The position numbers were made by a program, and so were the translations under genes. Below the pieces are notes generated by a model. The model was not told where the DNA came from. It did no database searches and saw only the letters and a list, made by a program, of their open reading frames with translations. From contig UREO01000020.1 of the NCBI GenBank assembly GCA_900546895.1, positions 1-16,786 of the forward strand: a stretch of 16,786 nt of DNA, given 5' to 3'. The stretch comes from an uncultured Oscillospiraceae bacterium (GTDB taxonomy: Bacteria; Bacillota; Clostridia; Oscillospirales; Acutalibacteraceae). Shown here piece by piece: positions 1 through 6,502 of the stretch (the stretch's first letter is position 1; every line of letters starts with the position of its first letter).

Positions 1-916
1 TTCCCAAAACAAAACAGGCGGTGGAAAGCGCGTCGCTCAGCGCGCCGTTGTCACAGACCACCGTGACGGAAAGCAGGCCGTTATTTTCCGGGTAGCCAGT
101 TTTTGGGTTTAAAAGATGGTGGTAGATATCGCCGTTTTCTGTAAAATTCTTTTCGTATGTACCGGAAGTGGAAACAAAACCGGAGGCCAGGTCGATCGTG
201 CCCATGGAAGCGCTCTGCGTTTCGGAGCTGCGGGGATCGCGCACCGCCACACGCCAGGGCGATTTGTTCTGTTTGGTGCCGAATACCCCCACGCTACCGC
301 CGACGGCGACGATTCCGCAGTCCGCGCCGGCCTGCCGGTAGGCGGCGACTGCTTCGTCACAGGCGGCGCCCTTTCCGATCGCGCCCAGCTCGACTGCGGT
401 GTAGTGCAATTTCAGGGACGCGGTGGAATCCTGTTCGTTTACTCTTAAATTGTGATAGTCCACGTATTTTAAATAGGTATCGATTTCCGCCTTAGAGGGA
501 ACACGCTGATTCTCTCCCCCGAAATCCCATAGGGAGGTAATCGGCAGGATGGTGGGGTCAAAGGCTCCGCCGGACTTTTGAGCGACGGTAAGGCTTTTTT
601 GAAGCAGGGCAACGGTCCTCGCGTCGAGCTTGACCCAACTGGAACCGGAAGCCTGATTCAGCTTGTCGATATCAGAGTCCGCGATTCTCCACGAAATCAG
701 GTTTTCCAGCTCGCCTATTTTTTGAGCCGCGACGGTTGCCGCCGTCTCCGCGTTTTTTCCGTAAACGGTCTGCTGGACATAAGTTCCCATTGCGAAGTTT
801 GTGCATTCGTAGCTGTCCGCACGCTGTCCGAATCTGATCCAGAGAAAGGCCAGACAAACGATGACGGCGGTCAGCAGGACGCTGAGCGTCAGAATGATTT
901 TTTTATTTTTATCCAT
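1..916 (-). CDS. apbE: FAD:protein FMN transferase (ApbE), 3' end cut by window edge
   Basis: ApbE moves the FMN half of FAD onto a Thr/Ser of target flavoproteins (such as Rnf/Nqr subunits and FMN-binding-domain proteins) at the outer face of the membrane. Translating the minus strand from ATG at 916 gives an uninterrupted frame of 305 codons to base 1. Seen in it: an N-terminal hydrophobic anchor (about residues 6-26), TNFAMGTYV, AFDPTILPITSLWDFG, the flavin-binding LGAIGKG (about 177-183), a Gly-rich VAVGGSVGVFG, HHLLNPKTGYP (about 266-276) and, at the cut edge, LSDALSTACFVLG, whose Asp/Thr correspond to Mg2+ ligands in the family. Only the last few tens of residues should be missing. A GGGGAGGA ribosome site precedes the start. 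No lipobox is clear, so a transmembrane anchor is likelier than lipidation. No obvious target flavoprotein is in the window. The family call is firm. Confidence 0.93.
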   Translation of the reverse strand, partial: MDKNKKIILTLSVLLTAVIVCLAFLWIRFGQRADSYECTNFAMGTYVQQTVYGKNAETAATVAAQKIGELENLISWRIADSDIDKLNQASGSSWVKLDARTVALLQKSLTVAQKSGGAFDPTILPITSLWDFGGENQRVPSKAEIDTYLKYVDYHNLRVNEQDSTASLKLHYTAVELGAIGKGAACDEAVAAYRQAGADCGIVAVGGSVGVFGTKQNKSPWRVAVRDPRSSETQSASMGTIDLASGFVSTSGTYEKNFTENGDIYHHLLNPKTGYPENNGLLSVTVVCDNGALSDALSTACFVLG

Positions 917-973
917 TTCTTCCTCCCCTGTATAACCGCTACAGCATTTCCAGTTGATTCTGCAACAAGGCTG

Positions 974-999
974 CGTTCCTCTCGCCGAAGGCGGGAACG
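974..999 (-). other. Hairpin in the apbE 5' leader
   Basis: The predicted apbE transcript has a leader of about 115 nt. It holds a stem of CGTTCC (974-979) with GGAACG (994-999), enclosing a second short stem CGCC (983-986)/GGCG (990-993) with a 3-nt loop; a 3-nt bulge separates the two. No T-run follows on the minus strand, so it is not an intrinsic terminator. I compared it by eye with FMN, TPP and c-di-GMP riboswitch signatures and saw no match. Function unknown. Confidence 0.35.
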
Positions 1000-1036
1000 T
1001 GTTTTGTCTCGCAAACTGGAATGGAATTATTATAGA

Positions 1037-1064
1037 ATTATATCACAATTTGGGGTTATTTCAA
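1037..1064 (-). promoter_or_regulatory. Predicted sigma-A promoter of apbE
   Basis: Read on the minus strand: -35 TTGAAA (1059-1064), 16-nt spacer, -10 TATAAT (1037-1042). This is close to the housekeeping consensus and lies about 120 nt upstream of the apbE start. Transcription would begin near 1030. Confidence 0.7.
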
Positions 1065-1082
1065 GAATTTCGGGGATTTGTG

Positions 1083-1128
1083 AAAAAGGAAGCCGGTCGC
1101 CGGCGCAGTTGCCGGAAGCTGGCTTCCT
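1083..1128 (-). terminator. Intrinsic terminator of the diguanylate cyclase gene
   Basis: On the minus strand, about 20 nt after the GGDEF gene stop, AGGAAGCC (1121-1128) pairs with GGCTTCCT (1087-1094). Inside is a second CCGGC/GCCGG stem, and TTTTT (1083-1087) follows. It separates the cyclase gene from the apbE promoter, so the two minus-strand genes are probably separate transcription units. Confidence 0.75.
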
Positions 1129-1145
1129 GTGGTTTCCAATGGCTT

Positions 1146-3056
1146 TTACTGTGGGGGATCATATTGTTCGGGAGTGCCGTTTATGTGCCCGGATGTTTCC
1201 AGCTGGCTGTCAAAAACGACAAACCGGCTTCTGCCGCAGCGCTTCGCTTCGTAAAGGGCGGCGTCCGCTTTTTTGTATAAGTCCGCGTAGGTTCTGCCGT
1301 CTTTTGGGTAAATTGCGATACCGATGCTGCCGGAGATGGAATACTGTTTCGGTCCGTTTTCGAAAGTATGCTGTAGGCTCCGGTGAATGGCGTCCGCCTT
1401 TTCGGCCACCAGGGACAGGTTGCCGATGCTTTTCAGAAGCACCATGAATTCATCCCCGCCGACCCGTCCCACCACATCGGAGGTACGAAACAGCTTTTTC
1501 AGCTTGCCGCCGATTTCCGCCAGCACCGTGTCGCCGAACATATGGCCAAGGTGATCGTTGATATCCTTAAAATGATCGACGTCGATGATAAACAGTGCGC
1601 AAAGTTCGCTGCCGACCAACGCCTGTTCAATATACGCTTTTGTGGCGGATTTGTTCAGCAGCCCGGTCAACCCGTCGCGCTGCGCTTTCTGTACCAGCTT
1701 TTGGGTGGCTTCCTTCTGGCAGGTGATGTCGCTAATCCGGCCGATGGCCCGGACCGGTTCGCCGTTCTGATTAAAAATCGTAGTGATCGTCATGCTGTAC
1801 CAGAGATAGGAGCCCTGCCGGTCCTTCAGCCGGTATTCGCCCTCCGCGCTGTGCGCTCCGTTTTTGACGCCGGTAAATATGGAGCGGAACAGGTCAAGGT
1901 CGTCGGGGTGAATCCTTTCGCTTTCCAGCACGCTGTCGGGAAAGTCCCGGATTGCGCTGCCGCCGCCGAACACAGAAAGGCCGCTTGTGCTGTTGGATAC
2001 CGTTCCGTTGACGATATCGTATTCAAAAATTATACTGTCCGATTGGTCCAGTACAATTTGATAGCGCTCATTGCTGATTTCCAGCTCCTGCATAATTTCC
2101 CGCTGGCCGGTAATGTCCGTCAGCAGGCAGTAAAGCTCGGGCTCCATGCCACTTTCGGCCATCAGCTGTCCCTTGTCGAGAATCCAGATCAGGGAGCCGC
2201 CTTTTTTTAACAGGCGGTACTGCACGTCGATGACGCTGCCGTTCTGAAGCTGGGCGTCTATGCTCCGCTGAACGACCTCGCGGTCGGGCTCATAAATCAT
2301 GGGGAGAAACCGGTTGTGAAAGAACCGCCCGATTTCTTCCGTGGTATATCCGGTCAGCTGCGAAAAGCCGTCGCTGCAGGACACGATTGTAAGGAAACTG
2401 TCGTATTTGCAGTGCTGCACGCAGCCGGGGATATTGGCGGTCAGCGCTTTCAGCTCCTGAATCCCTTTTTTGACGTCGGCGTTTTTCCGGCGCAGCAGTA
2501 CGACAAAGTAAGTTCCGAGCAGAAGAAAAGTCAGCGCGGTCCCCGCCACAGGAATTGCGCACAGCAGCAGAATACGCCCGAAGCTGGAAAAAACCGCGTT
2601 ACCCAGAACCGCGGCGGCCAGATACCAGTTTTTGCCGTAAAAAGCAAAGTCGCAGACTGATTTTTGACCATTTAAGGACATTTTAAAGAAATCATATTCC
2701 GCCACATTGCTTTTTTTGCCGCTGTCTGAAGTGCTGTCTCCGTTCAAATCCGCAATGGCCGTCTGTACGAACGCGCCGTTTTTGGCAAAAGAGCGCATCG
2801 CTTCTGTAACAACTGCATCGCTTTGGACCTCCCTGCTGCCGATAAAAGACGCCAGGGAGCCTAGAACCGCAAATTTTTCGCTGAACTGGCCGGACAATGC
2901 CTCAGAATTCTGCCGTTCGCTTTCCTCAATTTCCTGATCGACAAAATTCCGGCTCTCTTTTTTTAGCTGAAAGGAAAATACAGTGAAGGAAGTGGTCAGA
3001 ACAGAGCAGGACATGGCAAGAATCAAAACCGTTTTCAGCTTTGGATTTGTTTTCAC
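1146..3056 (-). CDS. Membrane-anchored PAS-PAS-GGDEF diguanylate cyclase
   Basis: Predicted to make cyclic di-GMP from two GTP in response to an outside or redox/ligand signal. The 636-residue layout is: TM helix about 9-29, an external segment of only about 130 residues, TM helix about 162-188, PAS about 205-320, PAS about 328-450, GGDEF about 458-620. Catalytic motif GGDEF (533-537) is intact, with IDVDHFKDIND before it. RTSD (524-527), five residues upstream of GGDEF, matches the RxxD inhibitory site for product feedback. No EAL or HD-GYP domain is present. The start is GTG at 3054-3056 after GGAAGG; an ATG two bases upstream is out of frame. The external part (TAIADLNGD, YDFFKMSLNGQKSV, WYLAAAV) resembles a shortened Cache-like sensor; that is inference. 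It is a stand-alone gene, divergent from the tRNA genes. Confidence 0.93.
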   Translation of the reverse strand: MKTNPKLKTVLILAMSCSVLTTSFTVFSFQLKKESRNFVDQEIEESERQNSEALSGQFSEKFAVLGSLASFIGSREVQSDAVVTEAMRSFAKNGAFVQTAIADLNGDSTSDSGKKSNVAEYDFFKMSLNGQKSVCDFAFYGKNWYLAAAVLGNAVFSSFGRILLLCAIPVAGTALTFLLLGTYFVVLLRRKNADVKKGIQELKALTANIPGCVQHCKYDSFLTIVSCSDGFSQLTGYTTEEIGRFFHNRFLPMIYEPDREVVQRSIDAQLQNGSVIDVQYRLLKKGGSLIWILDKGQLMAESGMEPELYCLLTDITGQREIMQELEISNERYQIVLDQSDSIIFEYDIVNGTVSNSTSGLSVFGGGSAIRDFPDSVLESERIHPDDLDLFRSIFTGVKNGAHSAEGEYRLKDRQGSYLWYSMTITTIFNQNGEPVRAIGRISDITCQKEATQKLVQKAQRDGLTGLLNKSATKAYIEQALVGSELCALFIIDVDHFKDINDHLGHMFGDTVLAEIGGKLKKLFRTSDVVGRVGGDEFMVLLKSIGNLSLVAEKADAIHRSLQHTFENGPKQYSISGSIGIAIYPKDGRTYADLYKKADAALYEAKRCGRSRFVVFDSQLETSGHINGTPEQYDPPQ

Positions 3057-3060
3057 ATGC

Positions 3061-3180
3061 TCACGTCCCTTCCAATAGCACTATTGAAAAAACAACAGAT
3101 GTCAATAAATAAAATATGTACAAATAATTTATTTTCATAAAAATAATTATATATAAAGAATAAATTGTAATAATCTAAAC
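3061..3180. other. A+T-rich stretch upstream of the cyclase gene
   Basis: These 120 bases consist largely of A/T runs, in sharp contrast to the flanking genes. They hold no credible ORF. On the minus strand a TTGACA (3100-3105) is followed after 19 nt by TGCTAT (3075-3080). This is a poor promoter for the cyclase gene: the spacer is long and the start codon would be only about 12 nt from the transcript start. TATAAT-like words are frequent but lack good -35 partners. The stretch may serve as promoter or UP-element DNA for the divergent genes. Confidence 0.35.
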
Positions 3181-3210
3181 GGAAAAGGGGGATTCAGGTT
3201 ACACTGTGCT

Positions 3211-3288
3211 CTTCGCGGGTGATAATCTTTATGCAAATGACGGCGGCATTATGCGATGTCCGGCTTGCCGCTAATGCGGGTTGCGAAG
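3211..3288. other. Nested inverted repeats, unassigned structured element
   Basis: CTTCGC (3211-3216) is complementary to GCGAAG (3283-3288). Inside, GCATTA (3246-3251) is complementary to TAATGC (3272-3277), with an alternative pairing GCGGCA (3243-3248)/TGCCGC (3266-3271). The element lies in non-coding DNA with no gene of its own. It could be a structured RNA, an old terminator or chance. I recognise no RNA family. Confidence 0.3.
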
Positions 3289-3300
3289 CGGAAATTTCCG
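3289..3300. promoter_or_regulatory. Perfect 12-bp palindrome CGGAAATTTCCG
   Basis: CGGAAATTTCCG is fully self-complementary and sits between the divergent diguanylate cyclase and YbaK-type genes, about 85 nt upstream of the predicted ybaK -35 box. It has the size and symmetry of a dimeric repressor site. I do not recognise the cognate regulator, and a 12-mer palindrome can arise by chance. Confidence 0.3.
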
Positions 3301-3349
3301 GGTTTCCGGCATGGAAAACAGATACATAAAACGGGAAAATAATTCGTTG

Positions 3350-3373
3350 AAATTTGTGTCTTATTACAAATTT
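3350..3373. promoter_or_regulatory. Inverted repeat AAATTTGT-N8-ACAAATTT upstream of the ybaK-trmB promoter
   Basis: AAATTTGT (3350-3357) and ACAAATTT (3366-3373) are exact reverse complements with an 8-nt spacer. They end 12 nt before the predicted -35 box of the plus-strand promoter. The position suits an activator site or UP-like element. No T-run or upstream gene makes it look like a terminator. Regulator unknown. Confidence 0.35.
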
Positions 3374-3385
3374 GAATAAAAATAC

Positions 3386-3413
3386 TTTTTACTTTCACGC
3401 AGTATGCTATACT
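3386..3413 (+). promoter_or_regulatory. Extended -10 promoter for the ybaK-trmB unit
   Basis: The -10 TATACT (3408-3413) is preceded by TG (3405-3406), giving TGCTATACT, an extended -10. A weak TTTTTA (3386-3391) lies 16 nt upstream. Transcription would begin near 3420, leaving a leader of about 115 nt. Confidence 0.55.
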
Positions 3414-3433
3414 ATAAGAATTCAGTAATTTAT

Positions 3434-3487
3434 CAGGATAGAGTAGGGGAATCCTGCGATTTTCGACAGTCCGCATGTTCGACATGC
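3434..3487 (+). other. Two small hairpins in the ybaK leader
   Basis: CAGGAT (3434-3439) can pair with ATCCTG (3451-3456) across an 11-nt loop. GCATGT (3473-3478) can pair with ACATGC (3482-3487) across loop TCG. Neither is followed by a U-run, so attenuation by termination is unlikely. I see no match to a riboswitch or T-box signature. Confidence 0.3.
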
Positions 3488-3535
3488 TCAGTCAGATAGA
3501 TACCTAATTAATTATTTGGAAAGCCGGAGGAAATG

Positions 3536-4024
3536 ATGTCGGTTCAGAAAGTAAAGGATTATTTAAAGTTATACGGAATGGAAGAACGCCTGCACGAGTT
3601 TTCGGTTTCGAGCGCGACGGTGGAACTGGCCGCACAGGCGCTGAATGTTGAGGAAGCGCGCATTGCAAAATCGATCTCTTTTCACAGCGACGGCGGCTGC
3701 GTGATTGTCGTCGCTGCGGGAGACGCCAAGGTGGACAATGCAAAATTCAAGGCGGAGTTCAACACAAAGGCGAAGATGCTTGCTCCCGACGAGGTGGAGC
3801 AGCTGACCGGGTACCGGGTCGGGGGCGTCTGCCCGTTTGGAAATCCGCCCTGCGCAAAGGTGTACTGCGACGTTTCGCTGAAACGCTTCTCCAAAATTTT
3901 TCCCGCGGGCGGCAGTGCAAGCTCCTGTGTGGAGCTGAGCTGTGACGAGCTTTTCAGCGTTTCCCAAAGTGTAAAATGGGTGGATGTCTGCAAAAACTGG
4001 CAGGATCTACAGGGAAAAGGATAG
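3536..4024 (+). CDS. YbaK/EbsC-family aminoacyl-tRNA deacylase
   Basis: Proteins of this fold hydrolyse mischarged tRNAs in trans, for example Cys- or Ala-tRNA(Pro), as cytosolic proofreading enzymes. About 162 residues form a single YbaK/aminoacyl-tRNA editing domain. Visible marks are SSATVELAAQALNVEEARIAKSISF, with the conserved lysine (K45) that is catalytically important in YbaK/ProX proteins, and the GGVCPFG loop near residue 100. Two ATGs are adjacent. GGAGG (3526-3530) is 2 nt from the first (3533) and 5 nt from the second (3536), so I chose 3536. trmB follows 12 nt after the stop, so both are probably on one mRNA concerned with tRNA quality. Which tRNA or amino acid it edits cannot be read from the sequence. 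Confidence 0.87.
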   Translation: MSVQKVKDYLKLYGMEERLHEFSVSSATVELAAQALNVEEARIAKSISFHSDGGCVIVVAAGDAKVDNAKFKAEFNTKAKMLAPDEVEQLTGYRVGGVCPFGNPPCAKVYCDVSLKRFSKIFPAGGSASSCVELSCDELFSVSQSVKWVDVCKNWQDLQGKG

Positions 4025-4036
4025 GGGTTTACCTTC

Positions 4037-4699
4037 ATGAGAATGCGCAATAAACCATGGGCCGCGCCGGAACTGGATGCGTGCGGCTTTTTTGTCCGCG
4101 ATCCCGCACAGTATATTGGAAAATGGCACGGATTTTTCCGGCGGCGGCAGCCCATCCATCTGGAGCTCGGCTGCGGTAAGGGCCTTTTTATCGCCGGGCT
4201 TGCCCCGCAAAATCCGCAGATCAATTATATGGGCATCGATTTGAAGGATACCGTTCTCGGCCCGGCCAAACGGAATATTGAACAGGCGTTCCGGGAGCGG
4301 AACGCGGAGCCGGACAACGTCGTGCTGATGGCGCAGGATATTGAGCGGATTCTCACTGTGATGAATGCCGAAGATACGGTGGAGAGAATCTATATTCATT
4401 TCTGCAATCCGTGGCCGAAGGCCAAGCATCACAAACGGCGGCTGACCTATCCCCGCCAGCTTGAGAATTACAAGAAGATTCTGGAAAAGGGCGGAGAAAT
4501 CCACTTTAAAACGGATGACGACGTCCTTTTTGACGATTCGCTGGTGTACTTTAAAGAAAGCGGATTTACGATTCTGTCTGTGACCTACGATCTGCACGGC
4601 GGCGGTCAGCAGGAAAATGTGCTGACCGAACATGAAAAAATGTTCATGGAAAAGGGCATAAAAATCAAGGCGCTTGTCGCCCGGTGGACGGGAGAATAA
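4037..4699 (+). CDS. trmB: tRNA (guanine-N7-)-methyltransferase TrmB
   Basis: TrmB uses S-adenosylmethionine to make m7G46 in the variable loop of tRNAs. The 220 residues are typical for the bacterial enzyme and carry the family pattern: SAM-binding LELGCGKGLFI (about 47-57), MGIDLKD, the active-site region IYIHFCNPWPKAKHHKRRLT (about 116-135), and GGEIHFKTDDDVLFDDSL. The usual NFSDPWPK block reads HFCNPWPK here, with Asn in place of the common Asp; I believe this is a variant seen in clostridial TrmB rather than a lesion. The ATG at 4037 follows an AGGGG about 12 nt upstream, a rather long gap. It closes the short unit with the YbaK-type gene. No terminator is visible before the metN promoter. 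Confidence 0.95.
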   Translation: MRMRNKPWAAPELDACGFFVRDPAQYIGKWHGFFRRRQPIHLELGCGKGLFIAGLAPQNPQINYMGIDLKDTVLGPAKRNIEQAFRERNAEPDNVVLMAQDIERILTVMNAEDTVERIYIHFCNPWPKAKHHKRRLTYPRQLENYKKILEKGGEIHFKTDDDVLFDDSLVYFKESGFTILSVTYDLHGGGQQENVLTEHEKMFMEKGIKIKALVARWTGE

Positions 4700-4717
4700 G
4701 ATTGTTTTATTTATTTT

Positions 4718-4747
4718 TGCAATATGCATTGACAAATTATGCAATAT
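4718..4747 (+). repeat. Direct repeats TGCAATAT flanking the metN -35 box
   Basis: TGCAATAT occurs at 4718-4725 and again at 4740-4747. The start-to-start distance is 22 bp, about two helical turns, on either side of TTGACA (4729-4734). Same-face direct repeats over a promoter suggest binding by a regulator. The identity of that protein is unknown. Confidence 0.4.
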
Positions 4748-4757
4748 TCACTATAAT
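4729..4757 (+). promoter_or_regulatory. Consensus sigma-A promoter of metNIQ
   Basis: TTGACA (4729-4734), exactly 17 nt, TATAAT (4752-4757): a perfect match to the housekeeping consensus. Transcription should start near 4764, giving a leader of only about 33 nt, too short for an S-box (SAM) riboswitch or a Met T-box. Confidence 0.85.
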
Positions 4758-4796
4758 TCCTATATGTTTAGTAATGTTATTTGAGGGGGTGTCGGC

Positions 4797-5810
4797 TTGG
4801 GCGAGGCGATCATCAAAATTCAATCGTTGAGCAAAACCTTCCACACGAAGGACTCCGAGGTGCGGGCTTTGAGCAATATTGACCTGACGATTGAAAAAGG
4901 CGATATTTTTGGCATTATCGGCATGAGCGGCGCCGGTAAGAGCACGTTGGTACGATGTATCAACATGCTGGAAAAACCGTCGGAGGGCACTGTCCTGTTC
5001 GACGGGCGTGACTTGTCCGCCCTTTCCGACAAGGACCTGCGCACGGTTCGCCGGTCCATGGGAATGATTTTCCAGCAGTTCAATCTTTTGATGCAGCGCA
5101 CGGCAGAGCAGAATATCTGTTTTCCTCTGGAGCTGGCCGGCGCTGACAAGGCATCCGCAAAAAAAAGGGCGAAAGAGCTTCTGGAGCTCGTCGGCCTGGC
5201 CGACAGGGCCCGGGCTTACCCCGCCCAGCTTTCCGGCGGCCAGAAACAGCGTGTGGCCATTGCCCGCGCGCTTGCTACCAATCCGAAGGTGCTTTTGTGC
5301 GACGAAGCCACCAGCGCCCTTGACCCCACCACCACCACGTCGATCCTGGCGCTGCTGAAGGATATCAACCGCCGGATGGGCATCACCATTGTCATTATCA
5401 CGCACCAGATGAGCGTAATAGAGGAAATCTGCAACCGCGTCGCCATTATTGACGACAGCCGGATTGCCGAATCCGGTTCTGTGGAGGATATTTTCCACAG
5501 GCCGCAGACGGCGGCGGCGCAGAAGCTGGTCTATCCCGAAGGGAAACATCCCGATAAAATCATCAGCAAGCGATGTATGCGCATTGTGTTTGATGGAAAT
5601 TCTTCTTTTGAGCCGATCATTGCGAATATGGTCCTCGACTGCAAGGCGCCCGTCAATATCCTGTACGCAGACACCAAGGACATAGACGGCAAGGCATTTG
5701 GCCAAATGGTGGTCCAGCTGCCGCAGGACGAGGCTCTGGCACAGAAAATGTTTGCCTACGTACGTGCGAAGGGTCTGTCCGCTGAGGAGGTGAACGGTTA
5801 TGTGGGATGA
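4797..5810 (+). CDS. metN: Methionine ABC importer, ATP-binding subunit MetN
   Basis: ATPase of a D/L-methionine importer, acting as a dimer on the cytoplasmic side of MetI. Of 337 residues, the first about 240 are the ABC domain: Walker A GMSGAGKST (42-50), Q-loop FQQFN (92-96), signature LSGGQ (145-149), Walker B VLLCDEATSALD (165-176), H-loop His203. Residues about 262-337 form the C-terminal NIL/ACT-like domain that lets MetN sense methionine and shut down transport. The start is TTG at 4797, with GAGGGGGTG just upstream; no ATG is in frame nearby. metI begins 11 nt before its stop. The NIL domain and linked metI and metQ make a methionine-type substrate much more likely than other small amino acids; the exact substrate is inferred. 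Confidence 0.94.
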   Translation: MGEAIIKIQSLSKTFHTKDSEVRALSNIDLTIEKGDIFGIIGMSGAGKSTLVRCINMLEKPSEGTVLFDGRDLSALSDKDLRTVRRSMGMIFQQFNLLMQRTAEQNICFPLELAGADKASAKKRAKELLELVGLADRARAYPAQLSGGQKQRVAIARALATNPKVLLCDEATSALDPTTTTSILALLKDINRRMGITIVIITHQMSVIEEICNRVAIIDDSRIAESGSVEDIFHRPQTAAAQKLVYPEGKHPDKIISKRCMRIVFDGNSSFEPIIANMVLDCKAPVNILYADTKDIDGKAFGQMVVQLPQDEALAQKMFAYVRAKGLSAEEVNGYVG

Positions 5811-6462
5811 GTCGACGCTGAGCATGCTGTTGCAGGGCATTGGCGAAACCCTGTATATGGTTCTGACTTCCACACTCTTCGCCTATATTATCGGATTGCC
5901 GGTGGGAATCCTGCTGTTCACCAGCGCAAAGGACGGGATCCGCCCGCACGCTTCTCTGTATAAGGTGCTGGATGTGATCGTCAATCTGACCCGTTCCATC
6001 CCGTTCCTGATTCTGATGATCGCTATCTTTCCGTTTACAAGGCTGGTGACGGGCAGCGCCATCGGCGCCACGGCGACCATCGTTCCGCTGACCCTGTCGG
6101 CGGCGCCCTTTATCGCGAGGCTCGTCGAGTCCTCGCTCAAAGAGATCGACATTGGCGTCATTGAAGCCGCGCAGTCCATGGGCGCGTCCGACTTCCAGAT
6201 TATCTGGAAGGTCCTGCTTCCCGAATCCAGACCGTCCCTGATTGTGGGCTGCGCCATTGCGGCGACTACCATTCTGGGATATTCCGCCATGGCCGGCGTT
6301 GTCGGCGGCGGCGGGCTGGGTACCATTGCAATCAATTACGGCCTTTACCGCTGGCAGGGCGAAATGATGCTGATCGCCACCATCTTGCTGGTTGTGATCG
6401 TTCAGGTGCTTCAGGGCATCGGGATGAAGGCGGCCGGACTGAGCGACAAAAGAAAAAATTAA
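5800..6462 (+). CDS. metI: Methionine ABC importer, permease MetI
   Basis: Membrane subunit forming the translocation path. The 220 residues, normal for MetI, hold about five hydrophobic segments (roughly 15-40, 55-78, 85-107, 145-170, 188-206). The EAA loop EAAQSMGASDFQIIWKVLLP (122-141) contacts MetN, and the Gly-rich MAGVVGGGGLG (164-174) follows. The ATG at 5800 overlaps the end of metN by 11 nt and is preceded by GAGGAGGTGA inside metN, so the two are translationally coupled. metQ follows after 40 nt. Confidence 0.94.
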   Translation: MWDESTLSMLLQGIGETLYMVLTSTLFAYIIGLPVGILLFTSAKDGIRPHASLYKVLDVIVNLTRSIPFLILMIAIFPFTRLVTGSAIGATATIVPLTLSAAPFIARLVESSLKEIDIGVIEAAQSMGASDFQIIWKVLLPESRPSLIVGCAIAATTILGYSAMAGVVGGGGLGTIAINYGLYRWQGEMMLIATILLVVIVQVLQGIGMKAAGLSDKRKN

Positions 6463-6502
6463 ACGATAAACGGTTTCTATCTGAATTTTGGAGGTTTTAT
6501 GA

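Noticed and set aside
578..1447. 289-codon plus-strand frame across the start of apbE and the end of the cyclase gene
   Set aside because: It runs antisense through two real genes, a promoter and a terminator. The translation is Arg/Ser-rich without any domain.
3249..3485. 78-codon minus-strand frame in the divergent intergenic region
   Set aside because: It covers the plus-strand promoter and inverted repeats, lacks a convincing ribosome site, and shows no recognisable protein pattern.
3420..3535. Lysine- or purine-type riboswitch suggested by the AGGATAGAG wording of the ybaK leader
   Set aside because: The leader is too short for a lysine riboswitch, the conserved core bases are absent, and the downstream genes do not fit.
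4700..4796. S-box (SAM) riboswitch or T-box upstream of metN
   Set aside because: The promoter sits at 4729-4757, leaving about 33 nt of leader, and no conserved riboswitch or T-box bases are present.
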